A stretch of DNA of 64,000 nt from Paenibacillus thiaminolyticus (GCF_007066085.1 NZ_CP041405.1:682001-746000), one strand, 5' to 3'. Shown: positions 50,001 to 56,268, numbered from the stretch's first letter. A program made the numbers and translations. Notes: generated by a model from the letters alone, not told the origin.

Positions 50001-51493
50001 TGATTCGCTTTTGTGTTCAATTCACGGTACGTCAGTTGGCTTCCCTCGTAGACGACAGCCGCTCGATCCGGCGTACGCTCCGCCTGTTCCTCAACCAACT
50101 GATGAATCGTCTTGCCGCGCGGATAGTCTGCCCAAGTGTCATTAAATACGTTAAGTATCGTATTTTTCTCTTCCTCACTAATCAGAGATACCTCAACTAT
50201 TTTTTCTAATGGACGATGAATCATATGTTCGGCAATCGTGATGATCTGCTGCAGCATTTGCTGTATTTCATTTTCTTCAAATATGTGCGTGCGATAATGC
50301 ACATCAAGCACAAGCTGCTGATCATTCGACATTTCTTTAATATGAAGTACGCAATCATTCCCCTCATGTCCGCCAAACTCAACTTTCGTTCTTACACTTA
50401 AGTTATCAAAATCGAGAAAACGTATGGCTTGATACTCTACTGCAAGACCGAACAGCCGTTGAATATCTTTGTTATTATGCTTCTCCCTCAAATCTTGAAT
50501 TAATTGATTATAGGGATATTTTTGATGACGCAGAATCGTCTTCTGTTCTTTGGCCACCCTTTGAAGAAATGAGAGCAGCTCCAGTTCCGGTTCTACGGAC
50601 ATCCGCCCCGCTACTGTACTGGCGAACATACCAACCGTATCTTTTTCTTTCTTCGTTGTTCGGTTTGCATAAACGCTCCCAATCGTTATGTCATTCTGGT
50701 TGCTTGCTTTATGTAAGTAAATATACATAGCGGATAAAAAGAAAATAAACACACTGATTTTATTTTCCCGAGAAAATGTCATCAATTTGTGATAGAGAGC
50801 ACTGCTTATTGTTAAGCTTTTTCTTTTTGCAGCTGTACTTGTCACCAGAGGATTATAGGACTTCATGCCTATTATCTCAGGGAGAGACTGGAACTTCTCC
50901 AACCAATACGCTTTATCCTTTTGGTAGCGCTCTGACTTCTCATAGTCCTGTTCCGTGTCAATGTAATCGGTGTAAGGCTGTTTTTCATCCCCTGCGGATA
51001 AAGTTCCTTCTGTCAGCTTTACATAATTTTCGGTAATCTGGTTAATAGCGAGGTTCATGGATATGCCATCAGATACGATGTGATGCACTTTGAAGCTGTA
51101 TCGGTATTCCTCATCGTTAATTTTTAAAATAACAAACTGATATAAATCCGAATGAAGCAGCTTTATTGGCTTTCTGTTATGAAGATTCAACCATTCCTCT
51201 ATATGCAATTCATCGTATTCTGAGAAATCCAAAAAATCGATTGGTTTATGTACATAGGGATCGACATATTGCATTGGTTCGCTGTTCTTCTGCGTTATTT
51301 TTATTCGAAAAGCTTCGTTTTGTTGAATGACTAACTGGATGGCTTGCTCCAAAAGCTCCCGATTTATCTTCCCTCTTATCGTAATTGTACCGGAGAGCAT
51401 ACATGTCGTTGTATTCGGATATAGCAATTCCGTATACCATATTCTTTGCTGCGCATGAGTTAAAGGGAACAATTTGATCACATTCTCATTCAA
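38054..51493 (-). CDS. nonribosomal peptide synthetase, four modules (C-A-T)x4-TE
   Basis: 4479 residues. Order: C1 (1-445, active site HHIVSDG 137-143), A1, T1 (Ser1012), C2 (HHIISDG), A2, T2 (Ser2071), C3, A3, T3 (Ser3135), C4, A4, T4 (Ser4187) and a type I thioesterase (about 4235-4479, GYSAGG with Ser4314). No epimerisation, methylation or reductase domain. At the GrsA-type pocket positions all four A domains read D-A-W-L-I-G-A-I-V plus the A10 Lys, so all should activate the same, probably hydrophobic, L-amino acid. C1 is divergent from C2-C4, as starter C domains that add a fatty acyl group often are. The TE would release a linear or cyclic (oligomer of) tetrapeptide. Start TTG at 51493 with AAAGGAG nine bases upstream. 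No MbtH, PPTase or exporter is adjacent. Confidence 0.93.
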   Translation of the reverse strand: MNENVIKLFPLTHAQQRIWYTELLYPNTTTCMLSGTITIRGKINRELLEQAIQLVIQQNEAFRIKITQKNSEPMQYVDPYVHKPIDFLDFSEYDELHIEEWLNLHNRKPIKLLHSDLYQFVILKINDEEYRYSFKVHHIVSDGISMNLAINQITENYVKLTEGTLSAGDEKQPYTDYIDTEQDYEKSERYQKDKAYWLEKFQSLPEIIGMKSYNPLVTSTAAKRKSLTISSALYHKLMTFSRENKISVFIFFLSAMYIYLHKASNQNDITIGSVYANRTTKKEKDTVGMFASTVAGRMSVEPELELLSFLQRVAKEQKTILRHQKYPYNQLIQDLREKHNNKDIQRLFGLAVEYQAIRFLDFDNLSVRTKVEFGGHEGNDCVLHIKEMSNDQQLVLDVHYRTHIFEENEIQQMLQQIITIAEHMIHRPLEKIVEVSLISEEEKNTILNVFNDTWADYPRGKTIHQLVEEQAERTPDRAAVVYEGSQLTYRELNTKANQLARTLRAEGVRPDQPVGLLAERSLEMIVGMLAIMKAGGAYVPMDPEYPEERLGYMLTDSGAKLLLTQSHLQKCESFDGKRLMLDDEQMYSEAGSNLEPMAGPDSLAYVIYTSGTTGKPKGVMVEHRGLCNLKPLFENTLHIGEQDHVVQFASLSFDASCWEMFKALFTGAALYIPAKETILDPRLFEDYMRRHHITAALLPPTYAAALSPGNLPSLKKLITGGSASSVDLVQQWQDSVLYFNAYGPTEDSIVTTIWPATTVAAAGNAAAGNAVATAGNAIAPAGKLVPIGRPLPNHRVYILGANDQLLPIGIPGELCISGAGVARGYLNRPELTGERFADNPFEPGARMYRTGDLAKWLPDGNIEYLGRVDHQVKIRGYRIELGEVEAQLLKIASVQEAVAIAREDGDGQPYLCAYIVADKELTSGELRNALSQALPGYMVPSCFVQLEHMPLTPNGKIDRKALPEPDGSMQTGAEHVAPRTAVEAQLAQIWQEVLGLPRIGVKDHFFDIGGHSLRATALVAKLHKEMGIEMPLREVFQSPTIEQMAEVITGKAITDKERQVAYRPIPITEESAYYPLSSAQKRLYILSQLEGGELSYNMPGVLEMEGALDRERLEEAFRQLIRRHETLRTGFELVGGEAVQRVHRDVAFAVEHVQVKEEEANAHLREFMHAFDLRKPPLLRVRLLELEPERHLLLFDMHHIISDGASMEIFLRELVQLYEGAELPSLRIQYKDYAVWQQGEMQRERMSKQEAYWLEVFGGEVPVLDLPADYTRPLVRSFTGNTFQFVIDQQRREKVRQLALQTGTTLYMVLLAAYTTLLSKYSGQEDIIVGTPIAGRTHADLEPLVGMFVNTLAMRNAPSGEKTFQEYMQEVKENTLSAYENQDYPFEELVSKLDVAREVSRNPLFDTMFVLQNIEQSEVSLDGLTCKLYPHEHDIAKFDLTFSLTEGAEGIAGTIEYACSLYKEETIRRMAGHFQQVLDTILSDPNRKLSSIEIISPEEKAQILETFNDTAADYPRDKTIHQLVEEQAERTPDQAAVVYEGSQLTYRELNTKANQLARTLRAEGVRPDQPVGLLAERSLEMIVGMLAIMKAGGAYVPMDPEYPEERLGYMLTDSGAKLLLTQSHLQKGDSFGGKRLMLDDERMYSAEGANLKPIAGPDYLAYVIYTSGTTGKPKGVMVEHRGLCNLKPLFDDTLHIREQDHVVQFASLSFDASCWEIFKALFTGATLYIPAKDTILDPRLFQDYMSRHRITAALLPPTYAAALTPGNLPSLKKLITGGSASSVELVQQWQDSVLYFNAYGPTEDSIVTTIWPATTVAAAGNAVATAGNAAAPVGHVIALDGKLVSIGRPIPNHRVYIVGANDQLLPIGIPGELCISGAGVARGYLNRPELTGERFADNPFEPGARMYRTGDLAKWLPDGNIEYLGRVDHQVKIRGYRIELGEVEAQLLKIASVQEAVAIAREDGDGQPYLCAYIVADKELTSGELRNALSQALPGYMVPSCFVQLEHMPLTPNGKIDRKALPEPDGSMQTGAEHVAPRTAVEAQLAQIWQEVLGLPRIGVKDHFFDIGGHSLRATALVAKLHKEMGIEMPLREVFQSPTIEQMAEVITGKAITDKERQVAYRPIPITEESAYYPLSSAQKRLYILSQLEGGELSYNMPGVLEMEGALDRERLEEAFRQLIRRHETLRTGFELVGGEAVQRVHRDVAFAVEHVRVKEEEANAHLRKFMRPFDLRQPPLLRARLLELRPDRHLLLFDMHHIISDGASLGLFLREFAQLYEGAELPPLRIQYKDYAAWQQGEMQRERMSKQEAYWLEVFGGEVPVLDLPADYTRPLVRSFEGNTFQFVIDQQRREKVRQLALQTGTTLYMVLLAAYTTLLSKYSGQEDIIVGTPIAGRTHADLEPLVGMFVNTLAMRNAPAGEKTFQEYVQEVKENTLSAYENQDYPFEELVSKLDVAREVSRNPLFDTMFVLQNIEQSEVSIEGLTCTLYPNEHHIAKFDLTFSLTEGAEGIAGTIEYACSLYKEETIRRMAGHFQQVLDTILSDPNRKLSSIEIISPEEKAQILETFNETAADYPRDKTIHQLIEEQAERTPDRAAVVYEGSQLTYRELNTKANQLARTLRAEGVRPDQPVGLLAERSLEMIVGMLAIMKAGGAYVPMDPEYPEERIGYMLTDSGAKLLLSQSHLQKCVSFDGKCLMLDDERMYSEAGSNLEPMAGPDHLAYVIYTSGTTGRPKGVMVEHRGLCNLKPLFEDTLHIGEQDHVVQFASLSFDASCWEIFKAFFTGATLYIPTKETIFDPRLFEDYMSRHCITAALLPPTYAAALTPGNLPSLKKLITGGSASSVDLVRQWQDSVLYFNAYGPTEDSIVTTIWPATTVAAAGNTAVGNPIATAGNAAAPVGSVMAPAGKLVSIGRPIQNHRVYIVDANDQLLPVGIPGELCISGAGVARGYLNRPKLTEERFVDNPFEPGERMYRTGDLAKWLPDGNIEYLGRIDHQVKIRGYRIELGEVEAQLLKIASVQEAVALAREDGDGQPYLCAYIVADKELTSGELKSALSQKLPGYMVPSCFVQLEYMPLTPNRKINRKALPAPDGSMQTGADYVAPRTAVEGQLAQIWQEVLGLPRIGVKDHFFDIGGHSLRATALVAKLHKEMGIEMPLREVFQSPTIEQMAEVITDKEHQAAYRSIPITQESAYYPVSSAQKRLYILSQMEGGELSYNMPGVLEIEGALERKRLEEAFRQLIRRHETLRTGFELVGGEAVQRVHRDVAFAVKHVQVKEEEANAHLREFMRPFDLRQPPLLRARLLELRPDRHLLLFDMHHIISDGASLGLFLREFAQLYEGAELPPLRIQYKDYAAWQQGEMQRERMSKQEAYWLEVFGGEVPVLDLPADYTRPLVRSFTGNTFQFVIDQQRREKVRQLALQTGTTLYMVLLAAYTTLLSKYSGQEDIIVGTPIAGRAHADLEPLVGMFVNTLAMRNAPAGEKTFQEYVQEVKENTLSAYENQDYPFEELVSKLDVAREVSRNPIFDTMFVLQNIEQSEVSLDGLICKLYPHEHHIAKFDLTFSLTEGAEGIEGTIEYACSLFKEETIERMAGHFKQVLDTILSDPNRKLSSIEIISLEEKAQILETFNETAADYPRDKTIHQLVEEQAERTPDQAAVVYEGSQLTYRELNTKANQLARTLRAEGVRPDQPVGLLAERSLEMIVGMLAIMKAGGAYVPMDPEYPEERLGYMLTDSGAKLLLTQSHLQKGDSFGGKRLMLDDERMYSAEGANLKPIAGPDHLAYVIYTSGTTGRPKGVMVEHRGLCNLKPLFDDTLHIGEQDHVVQFASLSFDASCWEIFKALFTGATLYIPAKETILDPRLFEDYMRCHHITAALLPPTYAAALTPGNLPSLKKLITGGSASSVDLVQQWQDSVLYFNAYGPTEDSIVTTIWPATTVAAAGNAAAGNGVATAGNVIAPAGKLVPIGRPLPNHRVYILGANDQLLPIGIPGELCISGAGVARGYLNHPELTEERFVDNPFEPGARMYRTGDLAKWLPDGNIEYLGRIDHQVKIRGYRIELGEVEAQLLKITSVQEAVAIAREDGGGQPYLCAYIVADKELTAGELRSALSQKLPGYMVPSCFVQLEHMPLTPNGKIDRKALPAPDGSMQAGANFVAPRTAMEAQLAQIWQEVLGLSRIGVKDNFFDIGGHSLKVLQLIQKIHAEMEMNIPLRVVFEMPTIEEMAIELLQRKFNKFEQQNGSNIIKLNKNGLMNVFCFPPALGYGIAFSEMAKHLEDHCVVYAIEFIEGNYAHTDMLDQYVNSIISIQEKGPYVFLGYSAGGNLAFEVAKAMEKRGYKVSDIIMVDSMKRKSRKEESPGEIDQQITQLLEVVPEHFKQVLNAPVTREKVRNKMRAYHMYWNELVNTGVVQANIYGLVAESSTIREAENHDVLLWKQATSKCYVEYELYGQHMEVLVPGCVEENSKVIQRIINEIFEKNHLVYRF
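38950..50140 (-). repeat. long near-identical internal repeats of the NRPS modules
   Basis: The modules recur with a 3177-base period (T1 to T2 Ser codons exactly 3177 bases apart; T2 to T3 3192; T3 to T4 3156). Many stretches of several hundred bases are the same between copies, for example 45165-45529 and 48342-48706, showing recent duplication or gene conversion. Copies alternate in a mosaic: A1 resembles A4 around the LVPIGRPLPNHRVYIL motif, A2 resembles A3 (LVSIGRPI). Confidence 0.9.
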
Positions 51494-52149
51494 TATTCAT
51501 GACTCCTTTGGATATTCTGTTTCAGGTTCTTGGGACTACCGCTCTATCCTGTATTTCGTCAATCCATAATTCAAAAAAAATCGAGCACTGGGTCTCGCCG
51601 AAGTCGTTCCTGCGTGCGGCCACGCTTTGCTGCTACTAAGCCGCATTGCTAGTTCTGGTTGCTTTTAAAGCTGCTCCTTTCACTTCCGTATTATCTCAAA
51701 TGACGTTTTTAATAGGATTGTTGCTGTTTATTACCAACGTTGGCCTTGTTTATATTTCTACCTCCTTTTTCCTCATTAGTCAAGTTATTACGTATTCAGA
51801 GAGTATGTACACGCATTCGAACGGCACCCATGTGGATACTGGAAATAATCAATACTCTTGAGGATTCGACGGCTTAACATCGCCCTCGCTGAGATTCACT
51901 CTCCCAACTGGTCCGGTTCCATATACTTTCACACTTCCTCCTCTTTCCCAGCCAGTCAAATCCGAACTTCCTTCACTCTTTGCGGCATTATCTCAATCGG
52001 TCAGCACCACCCTTTTGGCCCTTTTCACCAACATCCCAATCGGTTAGGGACTCATGCTTCCTTCTGTACCATCTTCCTGGGGACCGGGGATTCCTCCACT
52101 TGTTGCGCTATTCTGAGCCTCGGAAGATTCTTCATAAGAAGCTCCATAC
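51494..52149. other. NRPS leader and upstream region
   Basis: No convincing gene. A 260-base untranslated leader appears likely, with GC-rich hairpins (GCGTG/CACGC, GCGGC/GCCGC at about 51610-51650). Upstream, a minus-strand frame ending near 51860 (SVKVYGTGPVGRVNLSEGD then VKPSNPQEY) reads like protein and has GAGGAGG before a GTG, giving 27 residues; it may be a small peptide gene or remnant. ACCGATTGNGAT occurs twice at about 52000-52050. Confidence 0.35.
51755..51783 (-). promoter_or_regulatory. putative sigma-A promoter for the NRPS
   Basis: TTGACT (51778-51783) and TAGAAA (51755-51760), 17 bases apart on the minus strand, about 260 bases before the NRPS start. Match to consensus is 5/6 and 4/6. 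Confidence 0.4.
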
Positions 52150-52362
52150 AATAATAAAAGAAGCCCGTTCGCTATCGGCGATACGGGCTGGCTGTCCAAA
52201 CGGGTATAGCAGCATAAATCTAGATTGTTGCAGAGGCGAATCGCTCCAGGTACGCAGGCATATGAACGACCTTGCCGGTGACTCTCGCCGGTTCTGCCGC
52301 AAAGGCCATCATATGATTCCAGAAGCTTGTCCTTCACCTGCAAGTTCAATCTTTTCACCTAT
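52150..52362 (-). ncRNA. possible structured RNA ending in an intrinsic terminator
   Basis: Between two terminators lies a segment with a long-range stem CATATGA (52259-52265) with TCATATG (52309-52315), an inner GC-rich hairpin (GGCCTT/AAGGTC; CCGG repeats), and at the end AGCCCGT (52162-52168) with ACGGGCT (52183-52189) followed by TCTTTT on the minus strand. No start-codon-supported protein fits. It may be a small RNA or attenuator upstream of the NRPS; I could not match it to a known riboswitch. Confidence 0.35.
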
Positions 52363-52404
52363 ACACAAATAAGCCACACTGCACCTTCTTGTACAATGTG
52401 GCTT
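52363..52404 (-). terminator. intrinsic terminator after the lipoprotein gene
   Basis: AAGCCACA-TTG pairs with CAG-TGTGGCTT and is followed by ATTTGTG on the minus strand, 20 bases after the lipoprotein stop. Confidence 0.7.
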
Positions 52405-52423
52405 CCCTTCATGGCTATAGCTC

Positions 52424-52837
52424 CTACTCTTCTGCCGCGGCTCCCTCCGCTTCCGCATCATCGGTCTCATAGACGGATCGGTTGCAGCAGACCGTAGGAT
52501 TGAAGTTGATTTTGACGAACACTTCATCCTGATCGGATCCCTTAATGAACCGCTGCTTGAGGCTCCCTTCCCCGCTCTCGTAGATGAAGGAAATCTTCAC
52601 GTCCTTATAGCCGCGCACATAGCTATACCGAAACTCCTCCATCTCATAGGAATGAATCCTCGTCTCGGATTCCGCCTTGGCTTCGGCCAGCCAATCGTCG
52701 ATCAACTCCTCATGCTCCGGTTCAATGGAATTGAATTCATAGGAAAATAAAAAAGGCGGCTCGCCGCTTGCGCGGCATCCGGCCACAAGCAAGACCATTC
52801 CGACGATCAGCAGCTTCATGAAGCGTGATGAGTTCAT
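52424..52837 (-). CDS. small lipoprotein of unknown function
   Basis: 137 residues with a lipoprotein signal (KLLIVGMVLLVAGC, lipidated Cys21) and an acidic mature part containing EFRYSYVRGYKDVKISFIYE and a pair of Cys (NPTVCCNRS). The end is a low-complexity acidic tail (AEAEGAAAEE). The ATG follows the upstream NTF2-like stop by one base, indicating translational coupling. Anchored to the outside of the cytoplasmic membrane; function unknown. Confidence 0.8.
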   Translation of the reverse strand: MNSSRFMKLLIVGMVLLVAGCRASGEPPFLFSYEFNSIEPEHEELIDDWLAEAKAESETRIHSYEMEEFRYSYVRGYKDVKISFIYESGEGSLKQRFIKGSDQDEVFVKINFNPTVCCNRSVYETDDAEAEGAAAEE

Positions 52838-52838
52838 C

Positions 52839-53201
52839 CTACTTGTTGCTCAGATGCTCGTGAATGATTTTCCACCCATCGCCGCGCTTCACCAAGACGT
52901 TCGTCCCGCGTCCCTTGCCGGAAGCATGCCGGCCATCGATGAGCCCTTCCCAATGATACGAATAAATACAAGCAGCCGAATTCTCATCCTCCGCGATCCA
53001 GACCACATCTGTAACCGAATATTTCTCCTCCTTCACGATGTCCCATGCGTTCTCAAAATAACGCCGGATTTCTCCCGGCGTCGTGCATGTCTTGTCCGAG
53101 AACCAGTATACCGCGCTGCTGTCGACCCATGTACTGACATTCGAGAAATCATGAGTGTTGGTCGCGTCAATGTATCGATCTAGCGCATGTTTGTAGCTCA
53201 T
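52839..53201 (-). CDS. NTF2/SnoaL-like fold protein
   Basis: 120 residues, MSYKHALDRYIDATNTHDFSNV then TPGEIRRYFENAWDIVKEE, TDVVWIAEDENSAACIYSYHWEG and GDGWKIIHEHLS. This is the cone-shaped NTF2-like/SnoaL or DUF4440 fold, used by many small enzymes and binding proteins. No catalytic role can be assigned. First gene of a two-gene unit with the lipoprotein. Confidence 0.8.
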   Translation of the reverse strand: MSYKHALDRYIDATNTHDFSNVSTWVDSSAVYWFSDKTCTTPGEIRRYFENAWDIVKEEKYSVTDVVWIAEDENSAACIYSYHWEGLIDGRHASGKGRGTNVLVKRGDGWKIIHEHLSNK

Positions 53202-53331
53202 GAACGTCTTCCCTTCATTTTATAGTGTCCCTAGTATACAACATTTCCCATTCATCTGTCCCCTGCCTAGTTACTGCTTTCTTATATGCTGTGTTAAACT
53301 ATGAAAAGGAATTGCTCAAAAAGTCTTTGCA

Positions 53332-53838
53332 ATGATACAGCGAGAAGCCGGTCCGGTAACGAACAATTCCAATCCGCGCCAGCAGAAAAACGCAGCTTGC
53401 TGGGTACTCTATGCCCTGCATTTGCTGCTTGCCATCGGAGCGGTATTCGGAGGAACGGCGCTTGTCATCGATCCGAGCGGCCGCTTGTTAGGTGTGACCC
53501 TTTCGATTTTGAACACTTCGCCATTCACGAATTTTCTGATTCCCGGCCTCATTCTGCTCATCATGCTCGGCATCGGGCCGCTGCTTATCTGCTACGCCTT
53601 AATCAAAAGAACCCATTGGAAGGTTCCAAGCAAGCTTAACGTGTTCAAGGATACGCACTGGTCATGGGCATTCTCCCTCTATTGCGGATTCGCGCTCATT
53701 ACCTGGATCACGCTGCAGACCTATTTCATTCAAGGTGTCGCCCTAATTCATGTTGTGTATGTTGCCTGGGGAATCGCCATTCAGATCGCGACGCTGCTGC
53801 CTTCCGTGCGCCGCCATTATTTGCTGGATCATGAATAA
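53332..53838 (+). CDS. four-helix membrane protein of unknown function
   Basis: 168 residues, a polar start of about 22 residues and four hydrophobic helices (LYALHLLLAIGAVFGGTALVI, FLIPGLILLIMLGIGPLLI, FSLYCGFALITWITL, VVYVAWGIAIQIATLLP). No family recognised. The chosen ATG lacks a clear ribosome binding site, so the start is uncertain. It precedes another membrane protein gene by 63 bases. Confidence 0.65.
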   Translation: MIQREAGPVTNNSNPRQQKNAACWVLYALHLLLAIGAVFGGTALVIDPSGRLLGVTLSILNTSPFTNFLIPGLILLIMLGIGPLLICYALIKRTHWKVPSKLNVFKDTHWSWAFSLYCGFALITWITLQTYFIQGVALIHVVYVAWGIAIQIATLLPSVRRHYLLDHE

Positions 53839-53901
53839 TTCCAACATATGGAGCGAAATCTACAGCATAGAGAAAACGATCATGAGAGGTGGTTTCGCGA
53901 T

Positions 53902-54486
53902 ATGTTTTATCCGGCAGGGGAGCTGGTGCCGCATTCATCATTGCTGCATGAGGCGGCAGCCGTAGTGTTTTACTTTACCGTCTATTCGTTGTTAGGCTGG
54001 TTGTTGGAAAATATGTATAGTCTGGCTACGACGCGCGTCTTTTTCAAGGATGGGTTTCTATGGGGGCCATTCAAGCCGATGTACGGCTTTGCGCCGCTGC
54101 TCGTGGTCTATTTTGCCGCGCCGGAGACGCATTGGACTGTCGTACTCTTGCTCTGCTTCCTCGTGCCCACCTGCGTGGAATATGTGAGCGGCTGGCTGTT
54201 ACAGACCTTTTTCCGTCGCCAATGGTGGGACTACTCGAACCTGCCGCTGCAGCTTCACGGCCATATTTGCCTGTCCTATTCCATATGCTGGGTCTTCCTC
54301 TCCTACCTGTGCCTACGGTGGATCCATCCCGTCCTGGTCTCCGTCTATCAGGCGGCGGAACCGTACTGGCAATGGGTGTTCCCTGCTGCAATATTGTATT
54401 TCGCCTTGGAATTGCTATACGCCATCCGGCGCCACTCGCCGCAGGACGAGTCTGCGGAGGATCACCAGCCAAGCCCGGCCCCGTAG
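53902..54486 (+). CDS. putative ABC transporter permease, CmpB/PF06541-like membrane protein
   Basis: 194 residues, five helices, with YSLLGWLLENMYSLATTRVFFKDGFLWGPFKPMYGFAP (broken by length), EYVSGWLLQTFF and WWDYSNLPLQLHGHICL, the signature of the PF06541 'putative ABC-transporter type IV' family. The start ATG at 53902 has AGAGGTGG nine bases upstream; an earlier ATG at 53848 adds 18 polar residues without ribosome binding site. Function not known. Confidence 0.75.
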   Translation: MFYPAGELVPHSSLLHEAAAVVFYFTVYSLLGWLLENMYSLATTRVFFKDGFLWGPFKPMYGFAPLLVVYFAAPETHWTVVLLLCFLVPTCVEYVSGWLLQTFFRRQWWDYSNLPLQLHGHICLSYSICWVFLSYLCLRWIHPVLVSVYQAAEPYWQWVFPAAILYFALELLYAIRRHSPQDESAEDHQPSPAP

Positions 54487-54581
54487 ATGGGCGTCGCGCC
54501 TGGCGGCCGGCTCGCTTTTATGCCGCGAATCGGCGCGAGCGGAACATGCGAACGGCCTGAAGACTTCACAGGCATACAGCT

Positions 54582-55427
54582 TCATCCCTTCGTGATACTT
54601 CTGCTCGCCTTCGTTACAATACGCCGCGTCGCCTTTGTATCCGAAGCCTTGAGCCAGGCGTCGCATACGTGAAGCACCCATTCCGGCTTCGTCTTGGATG
54701 CGTCGTTCAGCCAGTTCCCGACCGAATCCTGCACATACTTGGCCGGGTCGGACTTTACGGCTTCCAGAAGCGGCAGCGCTTGCGCAGGATTCTCCTTCAA
54801 TGCGGCAATATGCTTTGCCCACACCCCGCGAGGGCGGGTTGATTCAACAGCGAATCGGCGGAGGTTCGCATCTGCGTCTCGCACCCACTCGCGCAGCAGG
54901 CCGATGGCCTCCTGCAATTCATGAGCGATGGACTCCCGCACAGCCATCCACGCGATCTCACGGACGCCGAAGTGGGAATCCGCAGCGAACGGGCGTATGC
55001 CCGCCAGCTTGTCCTCAAGGCCGAGCCGCTCATCCAGGCCAATCACATAAGCGGCCCAGCAGCGGACGCTGTCGGATCGGTGTCCGGCCAGTTCGCCGAA
55101 GATGCCCGCTCTATCTTGAACGGATACCAGCTCCATCAGATCAAGCCAGCCTGCCGCAACCGCCGGGATGACGGTCATCATCTTCCTCTCGCTCAGTCGA
55201 GCCAGAGGAGACATGATCGTCTCACGCTCATCCTCCAATCCAAGCTCTCGAACGATCCGCCCCAGCAGCTTCTCTTGATCGACCGCAAGCCATTCTGTCA
55301 AGTTGACGGTCTCAAGTTGGCCGCGGTTAAGCAGCTCGATCACCTGCGCCGGGATTGCGCTTGCCCGGCTCGCTCCGGTCCGCATCATCATTGCCTCGTC
55401 TACAGTGCCATTCTTGTCTTGCTTCAT
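54582..55427 (-). CDS. DNA alkylation repair (AlkD-like) HEAT-repeat protein
   Basis: 281 residues made of HEAT-like helix pairs. The last 170 residues (SDSVRCWAAYVIGLDERLGL, EIAWMAVRESIAHELQEAI, DADANLRRFAVESTRPRGVW, DPAKYVQDSVGNWLNDASK) fit the AlkD-type 3-methyladenine glycosylase fold, including the Trp/Asp helix pair that contacts the lesion. Cytoplasmic. GGAGGAC precedes the ATG. It stands alone. Activity on alkylated bases is inferred from family. Confidence 0.82.
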   Translation of the reverse strand: MKQDKNGTVDEAMMMRTGASRASAIPAQVIELLNRGQLETVNLTEWLAVDQEKLLGRIVRELGLEDERETIMSPLARLSERKMMTVIPAVAAGWLDLMELVSVQDRAGIFGELAGHRSDSVRCWAAYVIGLDERLGLEDKLAGIRPFAADSHFGVREIAWMAVRESIAHELQEAIGLLREWVRDADANLRRFAVESTRPRGVWAKHIAALKENPAQALPLLEAVKSDPAKYVQDSVGNWLNDASKTKPEWVLHVCDAWLKASDTKATRRIVTKASRSITKG

Positions 55428-55521
55428 CGGACTTGTCCTCCATCATATCGTAATCGATTCCATATCTTTACGATACGTGTTCTCGACTCCTAAAAGATGT
55501 AATGCAGCTTACAACTGCCGC

Positions 55522-56217
55522 TTACCCGCGCTGCCTCTCCCGAAGCTTCTCGCGATGAAGGAAGATGGTCTTGAACCCCGTCTTGATGACTCCGGCTGCC
55601 GCGAGTTCCTGCAGCGTCGCTGTAACGGCTTCTCGGCTGGCGCCGACGAGATTCGCAATCTCCTGATGCGAGATCGAATAGTCGATCCGGTAATATTCAT
55701 TATCCTGAATCAGACCGAATTGATCCGCCAGCTTCAGCAAGGCGTATATGATTTTGTCCTGCAGATTGCCAAGTGCCAGATGCTGTGCCAGATCACTCAT
55801 CCGGATGATGCGCTCGCTCATCACTTTGATGAGATTCAGCATGAACCGGGACCGATGGATGATGAACGATTCGAATCGGTCTGTATCCATCAGGCAGATG
55901 TCGCATTCCTCCAATGTCTCGATATACAGATATCTCGTTCCGAACGAGATGAGATCCACCTCTCCGAATACATTGCCCTCACGCAAAATATCGAGTGTGA
56001 ACTGCTTGCCCTCGGCTGTCAGCTTGAACAACCGGATCGTTCCCCTTTTCACGAAATACAGCCCTTGCGGACTCGAATCCGGTGTCTGGATAAATGTATT
56101 TTTCCGGATGGTCGTAATCACGGTTAATTGATCCATCTCGATCAAGTCTTCCTCGGACAGGGAATGCAAAAGATTGAATTGTGATAAATATTCGATCTTC
56201 TCCTGGTTCGGCTTCAT
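55522..56217 (-). CDS. Crp/Fnr family transcription regulator
   Basis: 231 residues: cyclic-nucleotide-binding-like beta-barrel (about 15-130, LYFVKRGTIRLFKLTAEGKQ, GNVFGEVDLIS), dimer helix, and winged HTH (about 150-220, ISHQEIANLVGASREAVTATLQEL). No Fnr-type N-terminal cysteine cluster, so it is not an iron-sulfur sensor. Regulated genes unknown; the neighbours on both sides are regulators or unrelated. The ribosome binding site is weak (GGGG). Confidence 0.87.
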   Translation of the reverse strand: MKPNQEKIEYLSQFNLLHSLSEEDLIEMDQLTVITTIRKNTFIQTPDSSPQGLYFVKRGTIRLFKLTAEGKQFTLDILREGNVFGEVDLISFGTRYLYIETLEECDICLMDTDRFESFIIHRSRFMLNLIKVMSERIIRMSDLAQHLALGNLQDKIIYALLKLADQFGLIQDNEYYRIDYSISHQEIANLVGASREAVTATLQELAAAGVIKTGFKTIFLHREKLRERQRG

Positions 56218-56268
56218 CCCCGATACCCCCTATATGATTCTCTCCCTCTCGTGGCCTCATTTCTCGTT

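Noticed and set aside
52190..52362. Riboswitch or protein-coding gene upstream of the NRPS
   Set aside because: No known aptamer consensus was recognised and the open frame lacks a ribosome binding site; kept only as a possible structured RNA.
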